The notes beneath the pieces are model-generated. The model saw nothing but the letters and a program-made list of their open reading frames with translations, was not told the DNA's origin and did no database searches. The translations under genes and the position numbers were made by a program. 25,777 nt of DNA from a virus. The stretch spans positions 1 through 25,777 of the IMG/VR virus record IMGVR_UViG_3300007074_000100. The stretch is one strand, 5' to 3'. Positions within the stretch are counted from its first letter, which is position 1; the number at the start of each line of letters is the position of its first letter. Below, piece after piece: positions 20,172 to 25,415 of the stretch.

Positions 20172-20789
20172 TGAATAGTATAGTAACAACAACAGATACA
20201 ACAACATCATCTAACCTGTCATATCAACTTGCCCTCATACTCATTATGGGGATAGAATGATATGGTGATTGTGGGTAAAAGGGGGTAGTAACTAGTCCAA
20301 ATAATGAGGGCTTGGTTATTACTCTATTTTTATAGCTATACCCAAAAAGTTAAATGAAGGGGAGTATTATTGATAATTGGATACGAAAAAGTCAAAGCAG
20401 GAGATACCGTACAGCGTAAGGTAACCAAGAAGTCAAATCTAGGGGGGTAATCGAAGTATAAACGAAGTATAAACGAAGTATAAACTTGGTGATGGCTTAA
20501 CCCCAATTCAAGATCACACCTTCTCCAAACTCCATTAGAGGAAAAACACCCCAATAAGTCAAATTCAGACCCCCCCAATTCCCCAATAAGTCCCGAATTC
20601 TACTGTTTACTCGGGGCTAAACTCAAATGTGTCTTTTACCCCCCCTTTCCAGCCTTTCGAGGAAGTCAAATGAAGAAGTCAAGCTACGAAAAAGCCCCCA
20701 CAAGAAGTCAAACTCTTGAAGGGGCAAGCTCCTCAGTAGGAGACGCAGCTTTGGACGTAGTATGCTATTATAGTCGCAAGGAAGTCAAA
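20172..20789. other. Gene-poor, repeat-rich region
   Basis: I find no convincing gene here. It contains GCCCTCAT (20231-20238) and its inverted copy ATGAGGGC (20304-20311), homopolymer G and C runs, an 11-bp triple repeat and most copies of the GAAGTCAAA word. Short open frames on both strands lack good starts or normal composition. Confidence 0.6.
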
Positions 20790-20981
20790 TCAACCAATCA
20801 AGGGATCAGTAACCTCTACGAGGAAGTCAAAATCAACATTAGAGTGCCAATCCAACCAAATAGCACCCTTACTAACTGGATTGAGGTCCAATGAGATTCG
20901 AGCTAGGCTTTTCGTGCCATGATGAGTGTACCTAACAGCATGAATGAACCAGACCTGACCGTGCTTTGCAATAAAGTCAAA
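20388..20981. repeat. Dispersed GAAGTCAAA / TTTGACTTC repeats
   Basis: Copies start at 20388, 20429, 20555 (TAAGTCAAA), 20662, 20675 (one base short), 20704, 20781, 20823 and 20973 (AAAGTCAAA), all in one orientation. Read on the minus strand they extend to TTTGACTTC followed by CT- or TT-rich sequence and G. Variants flank the set: AAAGTTAAA near 20346 and AAGTC at about 20587. Spacing is irregular (13 to 150 bases). Confidence 0.85.
20452..20484. repeat. 11-bp triple tandem repeat
   Basis: The unit CGAAGTATAAA occurs three times in direct succession without a mismatch. It lies between two TTTGACTTC-type repeats. Confidence 0.95.
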
Positions 20982-21032
20982 TCCAAGCTCAGACTTAGCC
21001 TCTAGCATAATTTGTGTAATCCTAAACATCAT
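20790..21032 (-). CDS. Hypothetical protein, 80 aa
   Basis: The reverse-strand frame has a double start ATGATG (21032/21029) with GAGGAG one and four bases upstream. Composition is like a real protein: amphipathic start (MFRITQIMLEAKSELG), FIAKHGQVWFIHAVRY, SLARISLDLNP and a hydrophobic end (DFLVEVTDPLIG). Three copies of the TTTGACTT repeat fall in or at the end of it, two of them coding Asp-Phe. No family is recognised. It may be the last gene of the minus-strand arm. Confidence 0.5.
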   Translation of the reverse strand: MMFRITQIMLEAKSELGFDFIAKHGQVWFIHAVRYTHHGTKSLARISLDLNPVSKGAIWLDWHSNVDFDFLVEVTDPLIG

Positions 21033-21062
21033 ACTCCTCAATTAGTTTTTTTGATTTTGGTG

Positions 21063-21263
21063 ATGCGTGAACGGGGCACTTGGTCGAACGGACATTCACC
21101 TGGGCACGAAGTGATTCTCAGAGGGCGACAAGTCAACGTTCCGTTCCTTGCGTACGCCTTAATGATCACTTATCGTGCAACCGAACACCTGGGAGCCATG
21201 GCAGACGAGGAGGTCCTGGGGCTTGAGGGGCATGGACGTACGCTATTCGCGAATAGCGAATGA
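21063..21263 (+). CDS. Doubtful small ORF, 66 aa
   Basis: The frame starts MRERGTWSNGHSPGHEVILR and has protein-like composition, but no Shine-Dalgarno and no promoter, and would be a lone plus-strand gene facing the minus-strand arm. An 18-bp palindrome lies at its 3' end. It is listed because it is the best explanation for this stretch; noncoding sequence is equally likely. Confidence 0.3.
   Translation: MRERGTWSNGHSPGHEVILRGRQVNVPFLAYALMITYRATEHLGAMADEEVLGLEGHGRTLFANSE
21241..21258. repeat. 18-bp perfect palindrome
   Basis: CGCTATTCGCGAATAGCG is its own reverse complement over all 18 bases, with no spacer. It could be an operator for a dimeric regulator, a recombination site or a replication-related cruciform. 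A weaker hairpin (AGCTTG/CAAGCT) follows about 30 bases later. Confidence 0.85.
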
Positions 21264-21428
21264 GGCAAGCGGGGAGGTTTTTCAGCTTGGTCACAAGCTC
21301 TTTGAGTCTACGTTGGTCGTTCGTCAAATGTTACTAGTATATCATAGACTGGGTGAGAAGTCCATTCTAATATCGATGTTATTTGAGTGAGGGCGTTGTA
21401 AGTGGTTGCGAGGACATGGGTTAGGGGA

Positions 21429-21482
21429 GATTTGGCCGGGCCTCCCTGCCATAACTCATGTATTGACAGGAGCTTAGGTACG
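21429..21482. repeat. Intergenic hairpin repeat, copy A
   Basis: A GC-rich segment (TTTGGCCGGGCC) is followed by TAACTCATGTATTGACAGG. On the minus strand it overlaps the stop codon of the 74-aa gene at 21474 and runs downstream. A neighbouring GTTGTAAGTGGTTG (about 21395) recurs near 25579. Confidence 0.65.
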
Positions 21483-21698
21483 ATTCTGATTCCTAGGGTG
21501 GAGGTTTAGTTCATCCAGGATATCCTCAATGTCGTCCGTCCACATCCAATCCCCAGGAAAGACGAGATAGTCCGGAACTCCATCAGAATCCTGCTCCACC
21601 AACTCACCATAGTGACCTTGAGAGTCGAAGGTTTTTGTAGCCAGAAGTCTAGAAACCAGCAGATCCAGTTTTTCTTGTGCGTTCATTTTCGTTTCCAT
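21474..21698 (-). CDS. Hypothetical acidic protein, 74 aa
   Basis: ATG 21698 is chosen because it lies six bases after the -10 box; a longer frame would begin inside the promoter. The protein starts METKMNAQEKLDLLVSRLL and ends with an acidic stretch (DYLVFPGDWMWTDDIEDIL). It has no recognised family. It is transcribed alone from a near-consensus promoter. Its first codons repeat those of the next gene upstream (METK), because the promoter and start were duplicated. Confidence 0.7.
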   Translation of the reverse strand: METKMNAQEKLDLLVSRLLATKTFDSQGHYGELVEQDSDGVPDYLVFPGDWMWTDDIEDILDELNLHPRNQNRT

Positions 21699-21704
21699 GC
21701 CTGT

Positions 21705-21732
21705 ATTATACCACATCCTGAGCCATTGTCAA
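21705..21732 (-). promoter_or_regulatory. Promoter TTGACA-N16-TATAAT (leaderless type)
   Basis: On the minus strand TTGACA (21732-21727) and TATAAT (21710-21705) are 16 bases apart, with TGTGG before the -10. Six bases (ACAGGC) then lead to the ATG at 21698, which is therefore the predicted +1. Confidence 0.92.
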
Positions 21733-21779
21733 GCTTGGTGATGGTGAATGAGAGTGAATCGAGCGAGGTTGTTCTAAGT

Positions 21780-21992
21780 CTAGGACTGGTAACAATTTTG
21801 GTTCACGGTCTTCAGCAAGGATGCAAGCGTCCACTTGCGAGCAGGGTAACGGAACCGTCCCACGATCCACCCCCCAGCCTGGGTGCGAGTACAGAACCGA
21901 TAGTGGTCGAAGAGGGGGATGTATTGGAGCTTGATCTCTCCGTTGGGGGAGGGCCATTCCGTGATTCTGTTCTGCTTGTCTTTCGTTTCCAT
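21780..21992 (-). CDS. Hypothetical protein, 70 aa
   Basis: The start ATG 21992 lies six bases after TATAAT. The product begins METKDKQNRITEWPSPNG and continues with beta-rich segments (IKLQYIPLFDHYRF, GGWIVGRFRYPARKW). No motif is recognised. About 30 bases around its promoter and start are identical to those of the 74-aa gene downstream, while the coding regions differ. Confidence 0.66.
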   Translation of the reverse strand: METKDKQNRITEWPSPNGEIKLQYIPLFDHYRFCTRTQAGGWIVGRFRYPARKWTLASLLKTVNQNCYQS

Positions 21993-21998
21993 GCCTGT

Positions 21999-22027
21999 AT
22001 TATACCACATGGATCAGGGTATAGCAA
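21999..22027 (-). promoter_or_regulatory. Promoter TTGCTA-N17-TATAAT (leaderless type)
   Basis: On the minus strand TTGCTA (22027-22022), 17 bases, TATAAT (22004-21999), then ACAGGC and ATG 21992. The -10-to-ATG part is identical to that at 21705. Confidence 0.82.
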
Positions 22028-22043
22028 GGAGAAACTGAAAAAA

Positions 22044-22096
22044 GATTTGGCCGGGGGCCACCGCCCTAACTCATGAATTCACAAGGGTTTACGCGT
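22044..22096. repeat. Intergenic hairpin repeat, copy B, with minus-strand terminator
   Basis: The parts are TTTGGCCGGGGGCC, CCCTAACTCATG and CACAAGGGTTTACG. Read on the minus strand, GGCC-CCC-GGCC is followed by AAATCTTTTTT and would end the transcript of the zinc-ribbon gene at 22102. It shares GATTTGGCCGGG and TAACTCATG with copy A. Confidence 0.68.
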
Positions 22097-22101
22097 TGTC
22101 C

Positions 22102-22278
22102 TCAACCCTCATACCAGCGCCCTTCGTGCTCACAATCCACGCAAAAGAAGAAATCGGGATCCCATTCGAGCATATCTACATCTACGAAGAGTGCATCGTC
22201 AGTAGGGTATAGCATGAGACTGGCGAATTGAAGGATCTCATTGCTTCCACAACGATCACAGGCTAGTTGAACTTTCAT
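22102..22278 (-). CDS. Small zinc-ribbon protein, 58 aa
   Basis: The frame runs from ATG 22278 to TGA 22102. It has CDRC at residues 7-10 and CVDC near residue 46, a two-knuckle zinc ribbon, with an acidic segment between (DDALFVDVDMLEWDPDFFF). The ATG lies 2 nt after the stop of the gene before it, so it is the last gene of a three-gene operon (22940, 22281, 22102). No named family is recognised. Confidence 0.7.
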   Translation of the reverse strand: MKVQLACDRCGSNEILQFASLMLYPTDDALFVDVDMLEWDPDFFFCVDCEHEGRWYEG

Positions 22279-22280
22279 TT

Positions 22281-22937
22281 TTAGTGGCTCAGGAATCTAA
22301 CGGTTTTAGTAGCATCCCAACAAAGGGCACAGGCAGCACACGATTTCACCTTTCCAGTTTGCTCAGGGCAATCGAACGACTTTCCATCGTAGGACTCTTC
22401 AGCCGCAAACCTATTTTTGGTGAGAGGGTCATAATCACCACTAACCGAGAATCTAATCGCACACCTATCGGAATAACGGAGATTCAATTGCGTGATCTTT
22501 TTGCCCATTTCCGTATCAGGATGATGAGCCGAGTAACCATAGACGGTCAGCGTAGGATACACTAGTAGCATAATGTCCCAAAAAGTGATATACTGTTCAG
22601 AGAAGAAATCACCTAGAACATGGAGGCGAATTGTGACCCCTTCCATGTATTTCGTTGTGAGAGTATCGATATCATTCTCAAGATGATGGATCAGAGCATC
22701 ATAATCAGAATGATCGAACCGATGAGCGAATGGCATATTGTTCCCATAACAGTCTTCCCAATGATGGCAAGAGGTCGGGCAGGTAGCCCTCTCAGTTAGG
22801 GTAAGGGAGAAAATACGTTTACCCTTCCAAGGCCCTTTTGTGATTTTAGAGCCTAGTTTTTTGTTATTAGAGCCAGGTTTCAGGATTCCAAGCTTTGGAG
22901 CTTTGATAGACTTCAGGTAACGGGTGGTTTGCATCAT
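22281..22937 (-). CDS. GP88/DUF7227-like cysteine-cluster protein
   Basis: This 218-residue protein has KLGILKPGSNNKKLG at the start, a cysteine cluster CPTSCHHWEDCYGNN (C53, C57, C63), IRLHVLGDFFSEQYITFWD, a later YGYSAHH, and a C-terminal cluster CPEQ...CAACALC. The order matches phage proteins known as gene product 88 or DUF7227 as I remember them. Their role is unproven; the cysteine clusters and barrel-like strands suggest a metal or Fe-S site. It is the middle gene of an operon whose two other members are also cysteine-rich. Confidence 0.78.
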   Translation of the reverse strand: MMQTTRYLKSIKAPKLGILKPGSNNKKLGSKITKGPWKGKRIFSLTLTERATCPTSCHHWEDCYGNNMPFAHRFDHSDYDALIHHLENDIDTLTTKYMEGVTIRLHVLGDFFSEQYITFWDIMLLVYPTLTVYGYSAHHPDTEMGKKITQLNLRYSDRCAIRFSVSGDYDPLTKNRFAAEESYDGKSFDCPEQTGKVKSCAACALCWDATKTVRFLSH

Positions 22938-22939
22938 AA

Positions 22940-23137
22940 CTAGTTTTTCCCGTAAAAGGCTTCTCTCTCAATCGTGGTATCGTCCCAATTCACTTCAGCT
23001 TCGATCATCTCCGCACAGAAGCGGCAGATAATCAGGTTTTCCCCAACATCGTTGCACAGTTCAGGACACTCGACGCAGAGGCGAGCGTAGTTAAGTTCTA
23101 GGCACAGGTCGCAAGTGATCGTTTTCTCAGTACTCAT
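22940..23137 (-). CDS. Small zinc-finger protein, 65 aa
   Basis: It contains CDLC (residues 9-12), CVEC, a further CN and CRFC, enough for one or two zinc sites, followed by an acidic C-terminus (EAEVNWDDTTIERE). ATG 23137 lies six bases after TATAAT and defines the start. It opens the operon with the GP88-like gene. No exact family is recognised; such proteins in phages often bind nucleic acid or host RNA polymerase. Confidence 0.76.
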   Translation of the reverse strand: MSTEKTITCDLCLELNYARLCVECPELCNDVGENLIICRFCAEMIEAEVNWDDTTIEREAFYGKN

Positions 23138-23143
23138 GCATAC

Positions 23144-23171
23144 ATTATACCAAACCCTAGGCCAATGTCAA
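23144..23171 (-). promoter_or_regulatory. Promoter TTGACA-N16-TATAAT (leaderless type)
   Basis: On the minus strand TTGACA (23171-23166) and TATAAT (23149-23144) have the spacer TTGGCCTAGGGTTTGG, then GTATGC and ATG 23137. The same hexamers and spacer recur exactly at 24237-24264. Confidence 0.94.
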
Positions 23172-23200
23172 GCTTCTCGACAGCTAAACGAGGAAAACTA

Positions 23201-23254
23201 GTCGTCGTAAACCCTTGTCAATACAGTACTTAGGGCCTTCGGCCCCGGCAAAAT
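23201..23254. repeat. Intergenic hairpin repeat, copy C
   Basis: On the minus strand: TTTTGCCGGGGCCGAAGG (a GGGCC/GGCCC hairpin), then CTGTATTGACAAGGG and TTTACG. It lies in the opposite orientation to copies A and B, upstream of the promoter at 23171. Confidence 0.65.
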
Positions 23255-23256
23255 GT

Positions 23257-23318
23257 AAAAAAGAGTGGGGGCTAAACGGTTGGTCTGCTCCGATTATTTA
23301 ATTCCCACGCGTAGGGAA
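23257..23318 (-). terminator. Possible terminator after the tmRNA-like gene
   Basis: On the minus strand TTCCC and GGGAA form a short stem around TACGCGT (23318-23302), and CACTC plus six T follows about 40 bases later (23262-23257). The stem and T-run are not adjacent, so the exact stop is uncertain. Confidence 0.4.
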
Positions 23319-23342
23319 ACCACCCAGTTCTCTTTTGTATTA

Positions 23343-23424
23343 TGGTGGAGCCGTGGGGAATCGAACCCCAGTCCTAACTATCTCCCTTACAGGTCTTAAG
23401 CTAGTCGAACACCATTTCGGCCCC
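23343..23424 (-). ncRNA. 82-nt tmRNA-like RNA lacking the mRNA domain
   Basis: On the minus strand the RNA starts GGGGCCGAAATGG and then TGTTCGAC, the 5' signature of tmRNA. It ends with GGAC, the T arm TGGGG-TTCGATT-CCCCA, CGGCTCC, A and encoded CCA. The acceptor GGGGCCG/CGGCTCC has G-U at the third pair, the alanine identity element. Between the two tmRNA ends only about 29 bases remain (part of them ACCTGTAAG, which resembles the normal 3' part of P2). They can form a weak stem (CTTA/TAAG, ACTA/TAGT) but hold no tag frame or pseudoknots. It is not a normal tRNA: no U33 loop and no D-loop GG. It lies after the gene at 23503 and would be processed from that transcript. Confidence 0.8.
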
Positions 23425-23496
23425 GATGGAGTTTGTTCCCCTGGTTATCTCCTAACAGGCTTTCTTTTAGTTCGCTCCCCTATCGGGGCAACGAAC
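23421..23496 (-). promoter_or_regulatory. Alternative RNA fold joined to the tmRNA-like 5' end
   Basis: CCCCGAT (23488-23482 read on the minus strand) can pair with ATCGGGG (23427-23421), whose GGGG are the first four bases of the tmRNA-like RNA. Inside lies CCTG-TTA...TAA-c-CAGG. A competing local hairpin GTTCG..CCCC/GGGG..CGAAC (23496-23470) uses the same CCCC. The acceptor strand of the small RNA therefore has two possible partners. Confidence 0.5.
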
Positions 23497-23502
23497 GGAG
23501 AC

Positions 23503-23799
23503 CTAGTACTTCATACCGTAATATCTCAGCAGTTCACGAGCGGACTCAACCGCATCAATACCGTGCTGGGTAACCTCGTAAGCCTCAGAAGCACCGTACC
23601 TCGGGTTATCACCAACGGTGACAATAGCCCTGCGGGCATCACGATAATCGTTCAAAGTGGTAAACCACTCATCCGTTTCACCACTCGACAGGGAGTGATA
23701 ATCCACCCAAACGCGGTGGGCAAGAAGAAGGGTTTGAGCATGAACCCTTCGAATGGCGAGCCAATCGGGGGACGAAAGAGGAGTTTGAGAAGTACCCAT
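23503..23799 (-). CDS. Hypothetical protein, 98 aa
   Basis: The start ATG 23799 follows AAGGAAA by about 8 nt, so this gene has a normal ribosome site, unlike the promoter-proximal genes. The product is helical, with a Trp/Arg-containing first part (PDWLAIRRVHAQTLLLAHR), a middle DYRDARRAIVTVGDNPRYG and an end ESARELLRYYG. No family is recognised. It is probably in one transcript with the genes at 24024 and 23852 and with the tmRNA-like RNA, which starts 79 bases after its stop. Confidence 0.7.
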   Translation of the reverse strand: MGTSQTPLSSPDWLAIRRVHAQTLLLAHRVWVDYHSLSSGETDEWFTTLNDYRDARRAIVTVGDNPRYGASEAYEVTQHGIDAVESARELLRYYGMKY

Positions 23800-23851
23800 A
23801 AGATTATTTCCTTGGTAAGTTGGTGAAGTGAGAAAGAGAGAAAAAGGAGTG

Positions 23852-24022
23852 TTAGTAGTCTTCGCCGTCTAGGTCGATTTGATTTTGTTCGAAGAGGTTA
23901 TAGTCCTCTTGCTGGTTCCATTCGCATTCGATGTCCGCATAGCCGAATTCAGGCATGGGGCGATTATCAACTTTCCAGTTGGGCGAAGTATCGGATTCTT
24001 GGTCGTGATTTTTGTCGATCAT
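23852..24022 (-). CDS. Hypothetical acidic protein, 56 aa
   Basis: ATG 24022 sits one base after the stop of the zinc-finger gene (TAACATG), which decides the start over an earlier frame that overlaps it. The product is acidic and Asn/Gln-rich (EWNQQEDYNLFEQNQIDLDG). Charge and size resemble DNA-mimic or RNA-polymerase-binding phage proteins, but that is only composition. No family is recognised. Confidence 0.6.
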   Translation of the reverse strand: MIDKNHDQESDTSPNWKVDNRPMPEFGYADIECEWNQQEDYNLFEQNQIDLDGEDY

Positions 24023-24023
24023 G

Positions 24024-24230
24024 TTAGTCTTTGGAAGAAAAAACGGAATCTTGGCAAGCCTGGCACATTCCAGAGATGGTGAACTCTTTGACGGAGAGCG
24101 CATTGGTGAAGTCCTTCGCTTCTTCCTTGCAGAAGACGCAGAGGTTCTTGGAAATCGAATCCACGCGGTTGACGCCCGAGAGCGCGTTGAAGAAGGCGTC
24201 GATGGCCTCGTGCTTGTTGGTCGCTTTCAT
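24024..24230 (-). CDS. Small zinc-finger protein, 68 aa
   Basis: CVFC (about residues 31-34) and CQAC (about 56-59) form a zinc ribbon, with ALSVKEFTISGM between; I recall similar CxFC...SxKEFxISGxCQxCQ proteins in other phages. The N-terminus (NKHEAIDAFFNALSGVNR) is helical. ATG 24230 lies six bases after TATAAT. It opens an operon with the acidic gene at 23852. Confidence 0.78.
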   Translation of the reverse strand: MKATNKHEAIDAFFNALSGVNRVDSISKNLCVFCKEEAKDFTNALSVKEFTISGMCQACQDSVFSSKD

Positions 24231-24236
24231 ATGTAC

Positions 24237-24264
24237 ATTATACCAAACCCTAGGCCAATGTCAA
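24237..24264 (-). promoter_or_regulatory. Promoter TTGACA-N16-TATAAT (leaderless type)
   Basis: On the minus strand TTGACA (24264-24259), spacer TTGGCCTAGGGTTTGG, TATAAT (24242-24237), then GTACAT and ATG 24230. It matches the promoter at 23144 exactly from the -35 through GTA after the -10. Confidence 0.94.
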
Positions 24265-24300
24265 CACTTAGGGGACGATCTTCTTTGATAAATGGGCCGA

Positions 24301-24329
24301 CGTAAGTACCTGTAAATAAAGGGGTTAGG
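24301..24329 (+). repeat. 29-bp inverted repeat, left copy
   Basis: The sequence begins CGTAAGTACCTG and ends AAAGGGGTTAGG. Its exact reverse complement is at 25631-25659, about 1.3 kb away. It is followed by the hairpin GGGCCTcAGGCCC (24328-24340). Confidence 0.96.
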
Positions 24330-24386
24330 GCCTCAGGCCCGGCAGCGACCGCTGTAACCCCTGTATTGATAAAGGGTTACAGCCGT
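24328..24386. repeat. Intergenic hairpin repeat, copy D
   Basis: It contains GGGCCTcAGGCCC and then GCTGTAACCC (24351-24360) pairing with GGGTTACAGC (24374-24383) around a loop with CTGTATTGATAAA. It lies just downstream of the minus-strand gene at 24399 and could act as its terminator, although no T-run follows. Confidence 0.65.
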
Positions 24387-24398
24387 CTTGGCAGAGGA

Positions 24399-24626
24399 CT
24401 AACTCTGATTCATGTAGCGATGATTCACACCGTTACCACTAACGAACTGTCGAGAGTTTTTGTAACGACGGTTCCAGGCTTGCTTGGTCGCGCCAAGGGT
24501 TCCCGTGTAGGTGTTTTGATTCTCGTTGAGATCAAAAATGGTGTAGACCGCAGTTTGGGCATTGCCAATGCGGAACATGACTGCGTTTTGATTCGAGCGG
24601 ACGATGGTGGTGAGTTGATCTAGCAT
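24399..24626 (-). CDS. Hypothetical protein, 75 aa
   Basis: The ATG at 24626 is preceded by a run of seven A and no Shine-Dalgarno. The protein is mixed alpha/beta (LDQLTTIVRSNQNAVMFRI, then TIFDLNENQN and a basic, Asn-rich end). No motif is recognised. It lies downstream of the 125-aa gene, separated by a hairpin, and probably depends on read-through from the promoter at 25416. Confidence 0.62.
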   Translation of the reverse strand: MLDQLTTIVRSNQNAVMFRIGNAQTAVYTIFDLNENQNTYTGTLGATKQAWNRRYKNSRQFVSGNGVNHRYMNQS

Positions 24627-24651
24627 TTTTTTGTTGGTAAGGGTAAGTAGA

Positions 24652-24679
24652 AAGGGGATAGGAAAAACCCTCTCCCCTT
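24652..24679 (-). terminator. Hairpin between two minus-strand genes
   Basis: AAGGGGA pairs with TCCCCTT, extended by AGG/CCT, around an A-rich loop (T-rich on the minus strand). No T-run follows on the minus strand, so it may be an attenuator or processing site and not a full terminator. Confidence 0.55.
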
Positions 24680-24703
24680 ATTCAGTCAGCTACAGAGCCG
24701 AGC

Positions 24704-25081
24704 CTAGTTTCCGAGGGCGTCACTTTGGACGCTTGCCTCAATCGCTTGAACGATGCGAGCATCGATAGCGTCAATCTGGGGCTGAAGTTCAGCCGCAAGA
24801 TCCTGGGCAGCAAGCAGTTGCTCGTTGATTCGAGAAACCCACTTCATGTGCGTAGCAATTCGAGCTTCCGCACTTTGAGGACCAGACGCCATCAGTTTAG
24901 TGGCTTCACGAAGTTGCTTGATTAGATCGTTCTTTTCAGCGACCATCGGAGCAACAAGGGGATTGTCCGCAGCAGCACGCTTGGCAGCACGAAGACGAAG
25001 CTTATCGAGCTTCAATTCCGTGTCAGCGATAATTTGCTCGGGAGTACGATAGTTACGCTTCTGAATGCTTTTCTTAGACAT
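24704..25081 (-). CDS. Coiled-coil protein, 125 aa
   Basis: The protein begins with a basic segment (SKKSIQKRNYRTPEQ), continues as a long alanine-rich helix (KLDKLRLRAAKRAAADNPL, then VAEKNDLIKQLREATKLM) and ends with another helix (LLAAQDLAAELQPQIDAID). It is probably an elongated coiled coil. No named family is recognised. The 27 bases before the ATG are only C, A and T, with CCAAC repeated, and contain no Shine-Dalgarno. It shows higher GC than most genes on the left. Confidence 0.72.
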   Translation of the reverse strand: MSKKSIQKRNYRTPEQIIADTELKLDKLRLRAAKRAAADNPLVAPMVAEKNDLIKQLREATKLMASGPQSAEARIATHMKWVSRINEQLLAAQDLAAELQPQIDAIDARIVQAIEASVQSDALGN

Positions 25082-25120
25082 GAGTTTGGTTTGGTTGGAG
25101 TTGGTTGGTTATTTGATTGG

Positions 25121-25408
25121 TTAGAAAGAGGTTTCGCCAGCAAGATCATCTTCTAAATCATCTTTCAGTTGCCTGCCGAAGTCGGTGATCGAGTAGACCA
25201 TCTGGCCTTCTTCATTTACAGCCACTTCGAGAGCGCCCATCTGGACGAGATTCGGGATCATATCCGAAACGGCCCTATGCATCATATCAAGCTGGGGCTT
25301 GTCGGGCCAGCCATTGCCAGCCTTCATGCTATCAATCAGGAGCGCGATCATAGCCTCGATGTGAATTTCTTCGGCGGTCCTGTACATGGTTTGCTTGTCG
25401 TTCCTCAT
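25121..25408 (-). CDS. Hypothetical protein, 95 aa, winged-helix-like
   Basis: ATG 25408 lies seven bases after TATAAT. The protein is helical at the start (EEIHIEAMIALLIDSMKA). It then has a segment (LVQMGALEVAVNEEGQMVYSITDFG) that looks like the helix-wing-strand end of a winged helix (YSITDFGRQL is close to the YxLTxxG pattern of such domains), and an acidic tail. It may be a transcription regulator; this is a fold impression. It is the first gene after two tandem promoters. Confidence 0.68.
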   Translation of the reverse strand: MRNDKQTMYRTAEEIHIEAMIALLIDSMKAGNGWPDKPQLDMMHRAVSDMIPNLVQMGALEVAVNEEGQMVYSITDFGRQLKDDLEDDLAGETSF

Positions 25409-25415
25409 GAGTTCT

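Noticed and set aside
20336-20578. Minus-strand open frame of 80 codons in the repeat region
   Set aside because: Low-complexity composition from repeats and G-runs and no ribosome site; the similar frame at 20790-21032 has both a start signal and protein-like composition.
20670-20894. Plus-strand open frame of 74 codons with GAGGAA before its ATG
   Set aside because: It consists largely of the GAAGTCAAA repeat in different frames and is antisense to the better frame at 20790; the ribosome-site match is part of the repeat.
20388-20981. CRISPR array
   Set aside because: The repeats are only 9-13 bases and the spacing is irregular (13-150 bases), unlike CRISPR repeats and spacers.
21175-21390. 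Plus-strand open frame of 71 codons
   Set aside because: No start signal, runs through the 18-bp palindrome and hairpin, and composition changes abruptly.
23343-23424. Interpretation as an ordinary tRNA
   Set aside because: No 5-bp anticodon stem with a U33-containing 7-base loop and no GG in the D-loop are found; the 5' and 3' signatures match tmRNA better.
23335-23826. Plus-strand open frame of 163 codons across the tmRNA-like region
   Set aside because: It is antisense to the RNA and to the gene at 23503, which has a good ribosome site, and its translation is low in normal protein features.
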